A stretch of DNA of 49,238 bases from an uncultured Clostridia bacterium (GCA_944388695.1 CALXJT010000005.1:1-49238), one strand, 5' to 3'. Positions 16,710 through 27,321 are shown, numbered from the stretch's first letter. Translations and numbers: made by a program. The notes: a model not told the origin generated them from the letters alone.

Positions 16710-18506
16710 TTATTGTAATTTACTATTTTTTAATTCCTCTAACATTTTTGCTCTTAATTCTTGATGTCTTCTTGCTTTTGCCATGCTAGCACTTTCTCTA
16801 TTTGCCGTTTTTTTATGCTCTCCATTAGCCACTCTACTTGCTTTGTTTACTTTATTTATTTTTTCAGATTTAGCCTTATTTGTTTTACTTGTTTTTCTTT
16901 CAATATTCTGCACATCTTTTTCTACACTTTTTCTTGTTCTATTAACTCTATCAACTTTATTATTACCTTCTAATTTATTTACCTTATTAACTTTAGAAGT
17001 AGATTTCTTATTTGCCATTTTTCTATTACTTTTTTCATCAGCTTCTCTTATTGATGCTATTCTATCACTATATTTACTACTAAATTTACTTTTTAATTTC
17101 TTATCCTTAATCTTTCTGTTAGGATTTTTTTGATTTTTTATCTCTGCTTTTTTCATCTTATTTTGAATTTTTTGAATTCTCTTATCTTCTCTCAACTTAT
17201 TATTAAGCATCATATATTGAGGATCATTTTGTCTGTCTTGATATTTTAAGTCATCACATATTAATTCAATAATAGATGAAGCTACTAAATTAGGATCATG
17301 TCTTATATATCCATCTGAAACTGTTGCCAAATTTCTTTGTAAAAATTTAATACCTTTAATTTTATCTATATTTTGTTCTACTAAATCCTGACCGTCCATA
17401 TTGTATTTTTTTATTATTTCTGGAATTATTTCTCCTGTGTCATATATACAATAATCAACAATACCCCTACCACAATGTTCTGTTATTGCATCTAAATGTT
17501 CTGCAACACCATAACTATCTGTTTGACCTGGTTCAGTCATTATATTACTAATATATACTTTTATTGCAACAGATTCTTTTATAGCTTTTGCAACACCATT
17601 TACTAATAAATTTGGTATTACATTTGTGTATAAACTTCCTGGACCTATAATTATACAATCAGCTTCCTTAATTGCCTCAATTACTCCTGGTGTTGGTCTA
17701 CAATTAGAAGGATTTAAGTATATTCTATTTATTTTAGTTACTTTTTCATAAGTTATTTCCGGAATTCTTGACTTTTCTGTTACAACATATCCATTTGCAA
17801 GTTCTGCTGTAATATTCATTTCGTCTAATGTAACTGGTATTACTTTACCCACAATATTTAATACTTCATTACTCTTTATTATTGATTTTGCAAATTCTCC
17901 ATTTACTTCTCTCATAGCTGCAAAATATATATCTGAAAAGTTAATTCCTCTTAATTTACCTTTTTTAAACTGATAATTAAATAATTTATCAATTTCTCCT
18001 TCTTCTTTTTCTAAAGCTATCACACTATCTGTTATATCTCCTAAAGGCATTGTTTCCATTTCTTTTCTTGATTCAGATGGCTCTTGACCATAATCAGAAA
18101 CTGTAACAATTGCTGTAAGATTATCTGTATATTTTTTTAGTCCTGTTAAAACTGTATTTAATCCTGTTCCTCCACCAATTACTACAATATTAGGTCCTTG
18201 ATTATAGACTTTCTTATTAAATATTAATGACTTAACATTAACATTTTTCTTATTTTCCATTCTATCATCTGTTGTCTCAACTAAAATCTCTAATGTCCTT
18301 TTATTTAAAAATATAAGTCCTAAAACTATTGCCAAAAATCCTATAACAAATATTACTATAATTTTTCCTACTTCTTCAAAAGAAATTTCCTTTAATACTA
18401 AAACTTTTGCCATTCCATAACAAGCTAATATAATTCCTATTAAAATGAGAAACATCCATCTCTTCATTTTGCTACTTGATTTAAACCATTGCATAAACCC
18501 ATTCAT
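16710..18506 (-). CDS. YvcK/CofD-family protein with membrane anchor and basic tail
   Basis: YvcK proteins bind UDP-sugars and affect cell-wall synthesis and gluconeogenic growth. This one has 598 residues against about 320 in Bacillus. It has two membrane helices (about 17-36 and 47-67), then the YvcK core: VVIGGGTGLNTVLTGLKKY (about 108-126), GPGSLYTNVIPNLLV, NIMTEPGQTDSYGVAEHLDA and RHDPNLVASSIIEL. A strongly basic Lys/Asn/Arg-rich tail of about 170 residues follows. The usual DDGGSSG segment is SDYGQEPSESRKE (137-149) and PPGD is PLGD (154-157). It follows murB by 25 bases; the usual partners rapZ and whiA are absent. The start ATG has AAAGGAAG upstream. The family is secure; function as true YvcK is inferred. 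Confidence 0.85.
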   Translation of the reverse strand: MNGFMQWFKSSSKMKRWMFLILIGIILACYGMAKVLVLKEISFEEVGKIIVIFVIGFLAIVLGLIFLNKRTLEILVETTDDRMENKKNVNVKSLIFNKKVYNQGPNIVVIGGGTGLNTVLTGLKKYTDNLTAIVTVSDYGQEPSESRKEMETMPLGDITDSVIALEKEEGEIDKLFNYQFKKGKLRGINFSDIYFAAMREVNGEFAKSIIKSNEVLNIVGKVIPVTLDEMNITAELANGYVVTEKSRIPEITYEKVTKINRIYLNPSNCRPTPGVIEAIKEADCIIIGPGSLYTNVIPNLLVNGVAKAIKESVAIKVYISNIMTEPGQTDSYGVAEHLDAITEHCGRGIVDYCIYDTGEIIPEIIKKYNMDGQDLVEQNIDKIKGIKFLQRNLATVSDGYIRHDPNLVASSIIELICDDLKYQDRQNDPQYMMLNNKLREDKRIQKIQNKMKKAEIKNQKNPNRKIKDKKLKSKFSSKYSDRIASIREADEKSNRKMANKKSTSKVNKVNKLEGNNKVDRVNRTRKSVEKDVQNIERKTSKTNKAKSEKINKVNKASRVANGEHKKTANRESASMAKARRHQELRAKMLEELKNSKLQ

Positions 18507-18531
18507 TTTGCTTCTTCCTTTCTACTACAAA

Positions 18532-19452
18532 CTATTCTTCTCCTATAACTTCCACTTCTAGAGCTATATCTACTCCAAATTTTTCCTTAATTGTATCTTT
18601 AATATATTGTATCAATTGTAGTATTTCTTTAGCTGTTGCTCCTCCTTTGTTTATGACAAATCCTGCGTGTTTTTCTGAAACTTTTGCTCCTCCTATTGTA
18701 TATCCTTTTAACCCTGCATCATCTATTAATTTTGCAGTTATATATCCATCTCCTCTTTTAAATGTACTACCTGCACTCGGATATTCTATCGGTTGTTTTT
18801 CTATTCTATATTTTTTATATTCGTCCATTTTTTTCTTTATATCTTCTGAAGTACCTTTTTGCAATATAAATTTAGCTTCTAATACTATATATTTATTCTT
18901 TTGTATATTACTACTTCTATATTCAAACTCTAAATCTTTATTAAGTATTTCTTCTATATCACCATTTGTTTTCATAACTGTAACACATTCAATTATATCT
19001 TTTATCTCTTTACCATGAGCTCCTGCATTCATTTTAATAGCACCACCTATTGTTCCTGGAATTCCAGAAAGCTCTTCAAATCCTGATAATTCTTCTCTTA
19101 ATAACTTTTGTGCTACTTCTGATATTTTATTTCCTGCACCTACAATAAGTTTTTGTTCATCATTTTCCTCTATTAATTCAAATTTATTAATATCTATTTT
19201 TATTACTATTCCTCTATATCCTTTATCTCTTACTATCATATTACTTCCATTACCAAATACTACATAGGAAATATTATATTTTTTTATTAATTCAAGAATA
19301 TTTTTTAATTCCTCTATATCTCTAACTTTTAGAAAACAATCTGCAGGCCCTCCAACCTTAAAACTTGTATGTTTTATCATAGGTTCATCATAAAAAATAT
19401 TATTTTTATCTATAGTTAGGTTTTCATTTTCAATGATTCTTTTTATATCCAA
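18532..19452 (-). CDS. murB: UDP-N-acetylenolpyruvoylglucosamine reductase
   Basis: MurB makes UDP-MurNAc in the cytoplasm, using FAD and NADPH, for peptidoglycan synthesis. The 306-residue protein has the FAD-binding segments VFGNGSNMIVRDKGYRG and GIPGTIGGAIKMNAGAHG. It also has YRSSNIQ, PSAGSTFKRGDGYITAKLID with the catalytic serine region, and GGAKVSEKHAGFVINKGGA. The start is TTG at 19452, seven bases after a perfect AGGAGG. It sits 25 bases after the prepilin-like gene and 25 before the YvcK-like gene, forming a wall-related operon. Confidence 0.97.
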   Translation of the reverse strand: MDIKRIIENENLTIDKNNIFYDEPMIKHTSFKVGGPADCFLKVRDIEELKNILELIKKYNISYVVFGNGSNMIVRDKGYRGIVIKIDINKFELIEENDEQKLIVGAGNKISEVAQKLLREELSGFEELSGIPGTIGGAIKMNAGAHGKEIKDIIECVTVMKTNGDIEEILNKDLEFEYRSSNIQKNKYIVLEAKFILQKGTSEDIKKKMDEYKKYRIEKQPIEYPSAGSTFKRGDGYITAKLIDDAGLKGYTIGGAKVSEKHAGFVINKGGATAKEILQLIQYIKDTIKEKFGVDIALEVEVIGEE

Positions 19453-19477
19453 TTTTCAACCTCCTAACTTCTATCTA

Positions 19478-19975
19478 TTAATCATCACTATCTTTTGAAT
19501 ATACATACAAAGGTTGCCCATCCTCTGTTACTTGGACTGTTGCATTTATTGCAATTCCTAACTTATAATTTATTATATATGAATCCTCTGTAACTGTGAC
19601 TCCTAAATTTTTCAATGCGTTTTTATCTAAAAAATAATAATCTTCTGGAGTTGTATTATTTAAAATTTCTGAAAGTTTTGAATCATTTTTTATCTTATCA
19701 ATATCTGCTTCAATTTCTGATTTAGAAGTATACTCCTCTCCAGGAAAATCTTCATTTCCTATTGTAACTTGCTTTGTATATCTTTCTAATGCTGCATGTT
19801 GTACCATTCCCACCTCTGTCAATAATTTATTTTTTGCTGCCGTTTCATGCGAATTTAGGGCACTACCTATAGATATAGATGCTATTATTAGCAAAACAAT
19901 TATTGTTATAATTAAAGCAATCATTGTCACACCTTTTTGATTTTTTTCAATACTTTTCTTATTTTTCAAATTCAT
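19478..19975 (-). CDS. prepilin-like secreted protein (type IV pilin N-terminal leader)
   Basis: The protein has 165 residues. The positively charged leader ends in QKG and is followed by VTMIALIITIIVLLIIASIS, a prepilin-type cleavage site plus hydrophobic helix. The conserved Glu5 of classical pilins is Ala here. The remaining 130 residues are an acidic, soluble domain ending in LYVYSKDSDD. Such GITLIAL-type proteins are abundant in Clostridia and are annotated as type II secretion or pilin-like, but no pilin peptidase or assembly ATPase is in the window. A promoter at 20020-20048 and AAAGGAGAG precede it; murB follows 25 bases later. Confidence 0.82.
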   Translation of the reverse strand: MNLKNKKSIEKNQKGVTMIALIITIIVLLIIASISIGSALNSHETAAKNKLLTEVGMVQHAALERYTKQVTIGNEDFPGEEYTSKSEIEADIDKIKNDSKLSEILNNTTPEDYYFLDKNALKNLGVTVTEDSYIINYKLGIAINATVQVTEDGQPLYVYSKDSDD

Positions 19976-20019
19976 AACTTACTCTCCTTTTCTTATGTTC
20001 AAATGATTAATTCCACTAT

Positions 20020-20048
20020 AATATATCATTATTTTTAATATTTTACAA
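20020..20048 (-). promoter_or_regulatory. sigma-A promoter for the prepilin-murB-yvcK operon
   Basis: On the minus strand TTGTAA (20043-20048), a 17-base spacer and TATATT (20020-20025). It lies about 45 bases before the prepilin start codon. The whole 281-base gap to nfeD is otherwise AT-rich; it includes a possible 10-bp inverted repeat TGGGTAAATT...AATTTACCCA (20090-20143). Confidence 0.55.
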
Positions 20049-20218
20049 GCTATTTAAAATAATTTTTACCAATGCAAAAATAGCACTTATGGGTAAATTA
20101 CATTTAATTTTTTAAAATTGCATTTAATTTTTAAATTTACCCAATACAAAATAATCAAAGTCCTTCCAAAATTTACATAAATTTTCAAAAAACTATTTAT
20201 TTTTCCTGAAATTTATAG

Positions 20219-20224
20219 TATAAT
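20219..20224 (+). promoter_or_regulatory. -10 box for nfeD-SPFH operon
   Basis: A perfect TATAAT lies 32 bases before the nfeD start codon. No good -35 is visible 17 bases upstream. A strong AGGAGGAT ribosome binding site follows at 20243-20250. Confidence 0.45.
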
Positions 20225-20256
20225 ATTATTGTAATGTTTTTTAGGAGGATAAAAAT

Positions 20257-20682
20257 ATGTGGCAAATTTGGTTAATTATTTCAGGTGCATTTTTTATAGG
20301 TGAAATAGTAACTGCTGGTTTTTTACTATTCTGGTTTGGAATAGGAGCACTAATTGCCATGATTTCTAGTTTTTTTACATCAAATGTAATAATACAAACA
20401 GTCATATTTTTAATTACATCAACTTTACTATTACTAATCACCAAACCATTTGTTAAAAAATTCACCAATGTAAAAAATACTAAAACCAATGCCTTTTCTA
20501 TTATAGGAAAAAAAGCAGTTGTTACAAACGATATAGATCCAATTCAAGGAAAAGGACAAATTAAAGTTGGTTCTGAAACATGGTCAGCAGAAAGCGAAGA
20601 CCAAAGTAAAATCACTAAAGATACTGAAGTGGAAATTGTCAATATAACAGGCGTAAAAGCAATAGTTAAAATTTCAAAATAA
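20257..20682 (+). CDS. NfeD-family membrane protein
   Basis: NfeD proteins partner with SPFH (stomatin-like) proteins in membrane microdomain organisation. The protein has 141 residues: two or three membrane helices in the first 63 residues (IWLIISGAFFIGEIVTAGFL, then a second and third hydrophobic stretch) and a C-terminal OB-fold (about 80-141: IIGKKAVVTNDI, GQIKVGSETWSAESED, EVEIVNITGVKAIVK). This is the short NfeD form without the protease domain. The ribosome binding site is AGGAGGAT. The SPFH gene follows 109 bases downstream on the same strand, the classical pairing. Confidence 0.92.
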   Translation: MWQIWLIISGAFFIGEIVTAGFLLFWFGIGALIAMISSFFTSNVIIQTVIFLITSTLLLLITKPFVKKFTNVKNTKTNAFSIIGKKAVVTNDIDPIQGKGQIKVGSETWSAESEDQSKITKDTEVEIVNITGVKAIVKISK

Positions 20683-20791
20683 AAAGTTTCAAAAATTTAA
20701 TTAAAAAATTTAAAACTCAATAAAAAAGTAATAAAAAAAGAAATTAAAAAATAATTTTAATTGGAATTAAATTTCCAAAAAGGAGGATATT

Positions 20792-21712
20792 ATGTGGTTT
20801 TTATTAATTTTATTTATCATTATTCTAATTATAGCAATTTCATCAATAAAAATCGTAAAACAAGCTGAAGTATACATTATAGAAAGATTAGGTAAATTTT
20901 ACAAAGTAGCAGATGCAGGTCTTACAATTATTATTCCATTCTTTGACCGTGTAAGAAGTGTAGTAAGTTTAAAACAACAAACAATGGATGTTCCACCACA
21001 AGATGTTATAACAAAAGACAATGTAACTATTACAATTGACACTGTTGTATTCTACCAAATTACAGATCCAGCAAAAGCTGTATATGAAATTCAAAGTTTG
21101 AAAAAAGGTATTGAATATTTAGCAATAACAACAATACGTGATATAATTGGTAAAATGAATTTAGACGAAACATTTAGTTCAAGAGAAGGAATTAATAATC
21201 AATTAAGAGTTGTTTTAGATGATGCAACAGATAGATGGGGATGTAAAATAGAAAGAGTTGAAATAAAAGATATTACTCCACCAGCTGATGTAAAAGATGC
21301 GATGGAAAAAGAAATGAATGCTGAAAGAAATAAACGTGCTTTAATTCTTGAATCAGAAGCTCAAAGACAATCTGCAATTACAATTGCAGAAGGTAAAAAA
21401 CAAGCTGCAATATTAGAAGCAGATGCAGACCGTGAAGCTAAAATAAGAAGAGCTGCCGGTGAAGCTCAAGCTATAAAAGAAGTTGCTGAAGCAAAAGCAA
21501 AAGAAATTCAAATGGTATATGATGCAATCAAAAAAGCAAATCCTGATGACAAACTAGTTCAATTAAAATCTTTAGAAGCTCTAGAAAAAGTATCTGAAGG
21601 TGAAGCTAATAAGGTATTTATCCCATTTGAAGCTACAGGTGCACTAGCAGGACTTGGTGCATTAACTGAAATTGCAAAAAAAGATGATAAAAACGCAAAC
21701 CTTAATAAATAA
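20792..21712 (+). CDS. SPFH/band 7 (stomatin-like, QmcA-type) protein
   Basis: Members form membrane-attached oligomeric cages that organise membrane domains and often accompany NfeD and proteases. The 306-residue protein has one N-terminal membrane helix (2-20) and the SPFH domain from VKQAEVYIIERLGKF to about residue 180 (PPQDVITKDNVTITIDTVVF, TTIRDIIGKMNLDE, DRWGCKIERVEIKDITPP). An Ala/Glu/Lys-rich coiled coil (about 185-245) and a hydrophobic C-terminal patch GALAGLGAL follow. AGGAGG precedes the ATG. A 25-bp hairpin terminates the operon. Confidence 0.94.
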   Translation: MWFLLILFIIILIIAISSIKIVKQAEVYIIERLGKFYKVADAGLTIIIPFFDRVRSVVSLKQQTMDVPPQDVITKDNVTITIDTVVFYQITDPAKAVYEIQSLKKGIEYLAITTIRDIIGKMNLDETFSSREGINNQLRVVLDDATDRWGCKIERVEIKDITPPADVKDAMEKEMNAERNKRALILESEAQRQSAITIAEGKKQAAILEADADREAKIRRAAGEAQAIKEVAEAKAKEIQMVYDAIKKANPDDKLVQLKSLEALEKVSEGEANKVFIPFEATGALAGLGALTEIAKKDDKNANLNK

Positions 21713-21729
21713 AAAACTTTTTCAAGTAT

Positions 21730-21785
21730 AAATATAATATAAAAAGTTGAGATTGATTTTAATCTCAACTTTTTATATTATATTT
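21730..21785. terminator. perfect 25-bp hairpin after the SPFH gene
   Basis: Arms 21730-21754 and 21761-21785 are perfect reverse complements around a 6-base loop (GATTTT). The core AAAAAGTTGAGATT / AATCTCAACTTTTT is a classic bidirectional rho-independent terminator for the plus-strand SPFH gene and the convergent gene at 21883. Confidence 0.92.
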
Positions 21786-21882
21786 ATAATGTAAATTATA
21801 TTATGAATTTTATATTATATCCTTTACATCATATATTTTATATTATATATTTTTGATTTTATTCCGATATAATTTAAATATT

Positions 21883-23184
21883 TTATTGAGTCTGCATTCC
21901 CACATCCCAAACACTATAAGTATATTCATTACCTCTACTAATAACTGTTTTTGTATCTACTGTAGCTTTAAAAAATCTTAAATTTTCTGCATTCAAAGTA
22001 ACTAAAACTCTAACACCAAAAGCTCTGTCATTTCTATTACTCAAATTTCTCTTATCAGGTGTAAAATAATATAAATTATTATTACTTTCAGCACTTCCTA
22101 ACCAATAATAAGAATAATTATCGATCAAATTCTCATATTTTGTTTCATATATTAACCTAAATTGTTCTTCTTCGAACACATCACCTTGAACATCTTCTAT
22201 ATATTTTTTATACCAACTATCTAAATCTTCTTTTCGTAAAGCTCTTGCACTCACTCCGCCTTGATTAGGATTTACATATGCACTCCAATCTCTCTTTGTA
22301 TAATGTTCTTCTACTTTTCCTTCATTTCCCATTGCATCCCAATTTGGATTTACTATACCTGTTAATATATATTCTCCAATATATCCGCCATTACCTGTTT
22401 TCGGTTGAAAATAATCTTCAGGGCAACCAGCAGAAATTAAAACTATTTCATTTGTTTCTGTATTTACATCAAAAACTCTCCAACCAGAAATAGATTGTGT
22501 TCCATCACCTGTACTGTTTTTCTCTTGAATATAATTATACTCACTATCTCTAGGAATTGCATTACTTCCTTTTAAAGCACCTTCTTCAAATCCACCAAAT
22601 TGATAATCATCTTCCGGCAATTCATAAATTCCATTTGCTGTAGATTCTTTCCCTTTATCACCAGTTTTTATATTATTTATATCAGTACTATTCCAATATC
22701 CTGGAATATAATTTATAAAATCACCTATATGAATTTTATCAAAATCATAAGATGGATCAGATTCATTTTTTCCATTATCATCGAATATATCATCTATACT
22801 GCCTCCACTATCTGGTTCACCATCAGCTAAATTATATCCTCTCCATATTCTTATAATAGGAATTTCATAACCTTCTGGTGTCTTCAAAATCTTTTCTGAT
22901 AATTTTTGTTCTTCTGTTCCTACAATTGTACCATATTGTACTAAAATTCCCTCTACTTCTTCATCTGAAAGTAACTGTGTTTGTTTTTCTATTTCCTTTT
23001 CCAAAATATCTATTTGTGCATCAGATATAATTTGCTCTTTTTCCGTCTCAACCTTGCTTTCTGCTGCATTATCCAAAATCCCGTTATTTGAAGCCACAGC
23101 AGCTATAGAAACACCTGCTAAAATAATCAAAACTACTATAGTTATTATTAATGCTATTAATGTAATACCCTTATTATTTCCCAT
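21883..23184 (-). CDS. large prepilin-like surface protein
   Basis: The protein has 433 residues. The leader MGNNKG is followed by ITLIALIITIVVLIILAGVS, again with Ala at pilin position 5. A helical, glutamate-rich spacer (about 30-80) leads into a long extracellular region. Its last 200 residues (SGWRVFDVNTETNEIVLIS, SYYWLGSAESNNNLYYF, RAFGVRVLVTLN) resemble the YWL...GVRPVV-type domains repeated in many clostridial surface proteins, close to DUF6273-like or formylglycine-enzyme-like folds. The ligand is unknown. GGGGGAT precedes the ATG. It is a separate unit, convergent with the SPFH gene. Confidence 0.8.
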   Translation of the reverse strand: MGNNKGITLIALIITIVVLIILAGVSIAAVASNNGILDNAAESKVETEKEQIISDAQIDILEKEIEKQTQLLSDEEVEGILVQYGTIVGTEEQKLSEKILKTPEGYEIPIIRIWRGYNLADGEPDSGGSIDDIFDDNGKNESDPSYDFDKIHIGDFINYIPGYWNSTDINNIKTGDKGKESTANGIYELPEDDYQFGGFEEGALKGSNAIPRDSEYNYIQEKNSTGDGTQSISGWRVFDVNTETNEIVLISAGCPEDYFQPKTGNGGYIGEYILTGIVNPNWDAMGNEGKVEEHYTKRDWSAYVNPNQGGVSARALRKEDLDSWYKKYIEDVQGDVFEEEQFRLIYETKYENLIDNYSYYWLGSAESNNNLYYFTPDKRNLSNRNDRAFGVRVLVTLNAENLRFFKATVDTKTVISRGNEYTYSVWDVGMQTQ

Positions 23185-23355
23185 AATAATATCCCCCTAA
23201 AATCTTTTGTATTTTAAAAAATCCAGTTATTTTTTTCTAGGTAAATCTTTTTAATATCTTTCTAATATCTTTCGATTAAAATTTCTATGTTTAACTTTTC
23301 TCTTAATTATATATAAAAATTATTTTCTATCCAATAAAAGTGATTTAATCTTTCA

Positions 23356-24726
<1,371 letters not shown>

Positions 24727-24734
24727 TTAATCAA

Positions 24735-25742
24735 CTAATCAAAATAATCTAATTTCATAGCCTTTTTAACTTTTTTCATAGTATCTTTTGCTACTATTCT
24801 TGCCTTTTCTGTACCTTCTTTTAAAATTTCATCTACTATTTCTGGATGTTCTTCATAATATGCTCTTTTTTCTTTTATTGGTCTTAAATACTCTATAATA
24901 TTTTTAGTCAATTGCTTCTTACAAGCTACGCAACCTCTTTCTCCAGCCTTACACTCTTTACATATATTTTGTACTTCATCATTTACAGAAAATAATTTAT
25001 GATAATAATATACCATACATACATCAGGATTTCCCAAATCATCCTTTTTAATTCTATTTGGATCTGTAACTGCACTCATTACTTTTTTAGTTATCTCCTC
25101 TTCAGAATCTGACAAGTATATCGCATTTCCTAAAGATTTTCCCATTTTTTCATTTCCATCTAGCCCTTTAATTCTTTTTCCTTCTGATAAAACAATTTGT
25201 GGCTCTTTAAAAACTTCTCCATATATACTATTAAATTTTCTTACAATCTCTCTACATTGTTCAATTAAAGGTTCTTGATCTTCTCCAGCAGGCACTAACT
25301 CTCCTTGAAAAGTTGTTATATCTGCTGCTTGACTTACAGGATAACCTAAAAATCCATATGTAACACTCTCTCCAAACAAATCCTTTTTTTGAGCAATTTC
25401 AGTTTTTACAGTAGGATTTCTCTGAAGTCTTGCTATAGTAACTAAATTTGAATAATATACTGTAAGTTCTGCTGTTTCAGGAATCATAGACTGTATATAA
25501 ATAGTTGTCTTTTTAGGGTCTATTCCACAAGATAAATAATCCATCATTAATTCTCTAACATTATTTCTAACCTTTTCTGGATTATTAAAATTATCTGTTA
25601 ATGCTTGAACATCTGCAATCAAAATATACATTTCATAATCTCCACTATTTTGCATTTCAACTCTTTTTTTCAAAGAACCAAAATAATGTCCTATATGTAA
25701 TTTGCCTGTTGGCCTATCACCTGTTAAAATTCTCTTTTTCAT
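24735..25742 (-). CDS. trpS: tryptophanyl-tRNA synthetase
   Basis: TrpRS charges tRNA-Trp. The 335-residue class I synthetase has GKLHIGHYFGSL (HIGH motif, residues 13-24), GYPVSQAADIT, PAGEDQEPLIEQCREIVRKF and a KMSKS equivalent, EKMGKSLGNAI (about 198-208). A cysteine pattern CKECKAGERGCVACKKQ near residue 265 resembles the metal- or Fe-S-binding site seen in some clostridial and Thermotoga TrpRS. AGGAGATG precedes the ATG. No T-box leader is visible in the 200-base upstream gap. A sigma-A-like promoter lies at 25775-25803. Confidence 0.97.
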   Translation of the reverse strand: MKKRILTGDRPTGKLHIGHYFGSLKKRVEMQNSGDYEMYILIADVQALTDNFNNPEKVRNNVRELMMDYLSCGIDPKKTTIYIQSMIPETAELTVYYSNLVTIARLQRNPTVKTEIAQKKDLFGESVTYGFLGYPVSQAADITTFQGELVPAGEDQEPLIEQCREIVRKFNSIYGEVFKEPQIVLSEGKRIKGLDGNEKMGKSLGNAIYLSDSEEEITKKVMSAVTDPNRIKKDDLGNPDVCMVYYYHKLFSVNDEVQNICKECKAGERGCVACKKQLTKNIIEYLRPIKEKRAYYEEHPEIVDEILKEGTEKARIVAKDTMKKVKKAMKLDYFD

Positions 25743-25774
25743 TAATTTTTTTCATCTCCTATTTACCTAAAAAT

Positions 25775-25803
25775 ATTATACCTAATTACAAAAAATTACA
25801 CAA
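25775..25803 (-). promoter_or_regulatory. candidate sigma-A promoter for trpS
   Basis: On the minus strand TTGTGT (25798-25803), 17 bases, then a perfect TATAAT (25775-25780), about 33 bases before the trpS start. The -35 matches only at TTG. Confidence 0.5.
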
Positions 25804-25813
25804 GTATATTTAC

Positions 25814-25967
25814 AAATTAATTAAATAATTAATTCATCAATTTGGTAAATTTACTCCTTACGATATTTTCTTAAATCAAATTAATTAACTAATTAATTCA
25901 CCAATTCAGTAAACTTTCTCCTTCCGATATTTTATGAAATTAAATTAATCAATTAATTCAGCAATTA
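25814..25967. repeat. 64-bp repeat units downstream of rimO
   Basis: Units begin at 25814, 25878 and 25942 (plus strand AAATTAATTAA...). The first two are full, similar copies including TTACTCCTTACGATATTTTC / TTTCTCCTTCCGATATTTTA. The third is partial and overlaps the rimO stop codon and last codons (AATTAATTCAGCAATT). The copies therefore look like successive duplications of the rimO 3' end and its flank. Confidence 0.8.
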
Positions 25968-27321
25968 AATCATACTCACTTATATCAACTATCTTACAAT
26001 CCACAAAAGAATTTAAAATATTCTTCATACTCACTTCACTACTCATAGTATTTTTTATATAAACAAGACCATCAATATCTGGAACATCTTTTATAGTTCT
26101 TCCAACAAAATATTTTCCATCAAAAGACATATCTTCAACTAAAACCTTTTCTACATTACCAATTCTTTTCAATAAATTTTGTTTTGAAATCTCTTGTTGT
26201 TCCACCATTATTCTATTATATCTTGCTTTTTTAGTATTTCCATGAATTTGATTTGGAAGTTTAGCAGCAGGTGTTCCTTCTTCTTTAGAATAAGGAAATG
26301 CACCTAATTTATCAAACTTTGCATCTCTTACAAAATCTTGTAATTCTTTAAAATCTTCTTCTGTCTCACTTGGAAAACCTACTATCAAACTAGTTCTCAA
26401 TGTTGCATTAGGTATTTTACTTCTTATTTTTTCTATTAAACCAGTAATTTGTTTTTTACTTGTCTTTCTATTCATCATTTTAAGTAATTTATCAGAAATA
26501 TGTTGAATTGGTATATCAAAATATTTTGCAATTTTATCATTATTTGCAACAACATCTATTAATTCATCTGTAATCCCTTCTGGATAAGAATATAAGAATC
26601 GTATCCACTCAATTCCATCTATTTTACTTAAATTATCTAATAATTCTGCAAGACAAGATTTCCCATAAATATCTTCTCCATATTTTGTTGTATCTTGTGC
26701 TATTACTATAATTTCTTTATATCCTTTATTTGCTAATTCTTTTGCCTCATCAACTATATCTTCCATTTTTCTACTTACAAAAGGACCTCTTATATAAGGA
26801 ATTGCACAATATGTACACCTATTACTACAACCTTCACCAATTTTTAAATACGCATAATTTTTTCCAGTTGTAACAACTCTATTTAAAAATTCTTGATATG
26901 TAAGCATTGGCAATGGTTCCATTTCAGTAATTTTTGAACTCAATTTCTGTTTAGTTATTATTACTTTATTATTATTTACAATTTCATCTACCATTTCCCA
27001 AAAATTATCATAATCCTCTAACTTTATCCATAAATCAACTTCTGGAATAGCCTTTTGTAAATCCTTATAATATCTCTGCACAAGACAACCCATTACAATT
27101 AAATATTTACACATTCCAGCCTTATATTCCGCCATTTCCAATATTGTATTAATTGCCTCTTCCTTTGCAGATTCTATAAAACCACAAGTATTAATAACAA
27201 TTATTTCTGCTTTTTCTGGTTCTTGAACAATTTCATAATTATGATTTTTAAATTTACCAATAACTACCTCTGTATCAATTAAATTTTTACTACATCCTAA
27301 TGATATAAAGCCTACTTTCAT
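25945..27321 (-). CDS. rimO: ribosomal protein S12 methylthiotransferase
   Basis: RimO is a radical-SAM enzyme that methylthiolates an aspartate of ribosomal protein S12. The 458-residue protein has the N-terminal MTTase domain with Fe-S cysteines (GCSKN, C10; NTCGFI; GCLVQRY). The radical-SAM core has EGCSNRCTYCAIPYIRGP (C165, C169, C172 by estimate), and a C-terminal TRAM domain follows. The pattern SLGCSKNLIDTE and the short CSNRC linker favour RimO over MiaB. The start ATG is 28 bases after the RNase G/E gene, suggesting co-transcription. Its 3' end is duplicated downstream. Confidence 0.96.
   Translation of the reverse strand: MKVGFISLGCSKNLIDTEVVIGKFKNHNYEIVQEPEKAEIIVINTCGFIESAKEEAINTILEMAEYKAGMCKYLIVMGCLVQRYYKDLQKAIPEVDLWIKLEDYDNFWEMVDEIVNNNKVIITKQKLSSKITEMEPLPMLTYQEFLNRVVTTGKNYAYLKIGEGCSNRCTYCAIPYIRGPFVSRKMEDIVDEAKELANKGYKEIIVIAQDTTKYGEDIYGKSCLAELLDNLSKIDGIEWIRFLYSYPEGITDELIDVVANNDKIAKYFDIPIQHISDKLLKMMNRKTSKKQITGLIEKIRSKIPNATLRTSLIVGFPSETEEDFKELQDFVRDAKFDKLGAFPYSKEEGTPAAKLPNQIHGNTKKARYNRIMVEQQEISKQNLLKRIGNVEKVLVEDMSFDGKYFVGRTIKDVPDIDGLVYIKNTMSSEVSMKNILNSFVDCKIVDISEYDLIAELID

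Noticed and set aside
16761..17133. Plus-strand frames opposite the basic tail of the YvcK-like gene
   Set aside because: These phenylalanine/serine/leucine-rich translations are typical reverse images of lysine/asparagine-rich coding sequence; no start signals.
25743..25944. T-box or tryptophan leader upstream of trpS
   Set aside because: The gap is only about 200 bases, is filled by rimO-end repeats and a promoter 33 bases before the start, and shows no T-box sequence or antiterminator hairpin.
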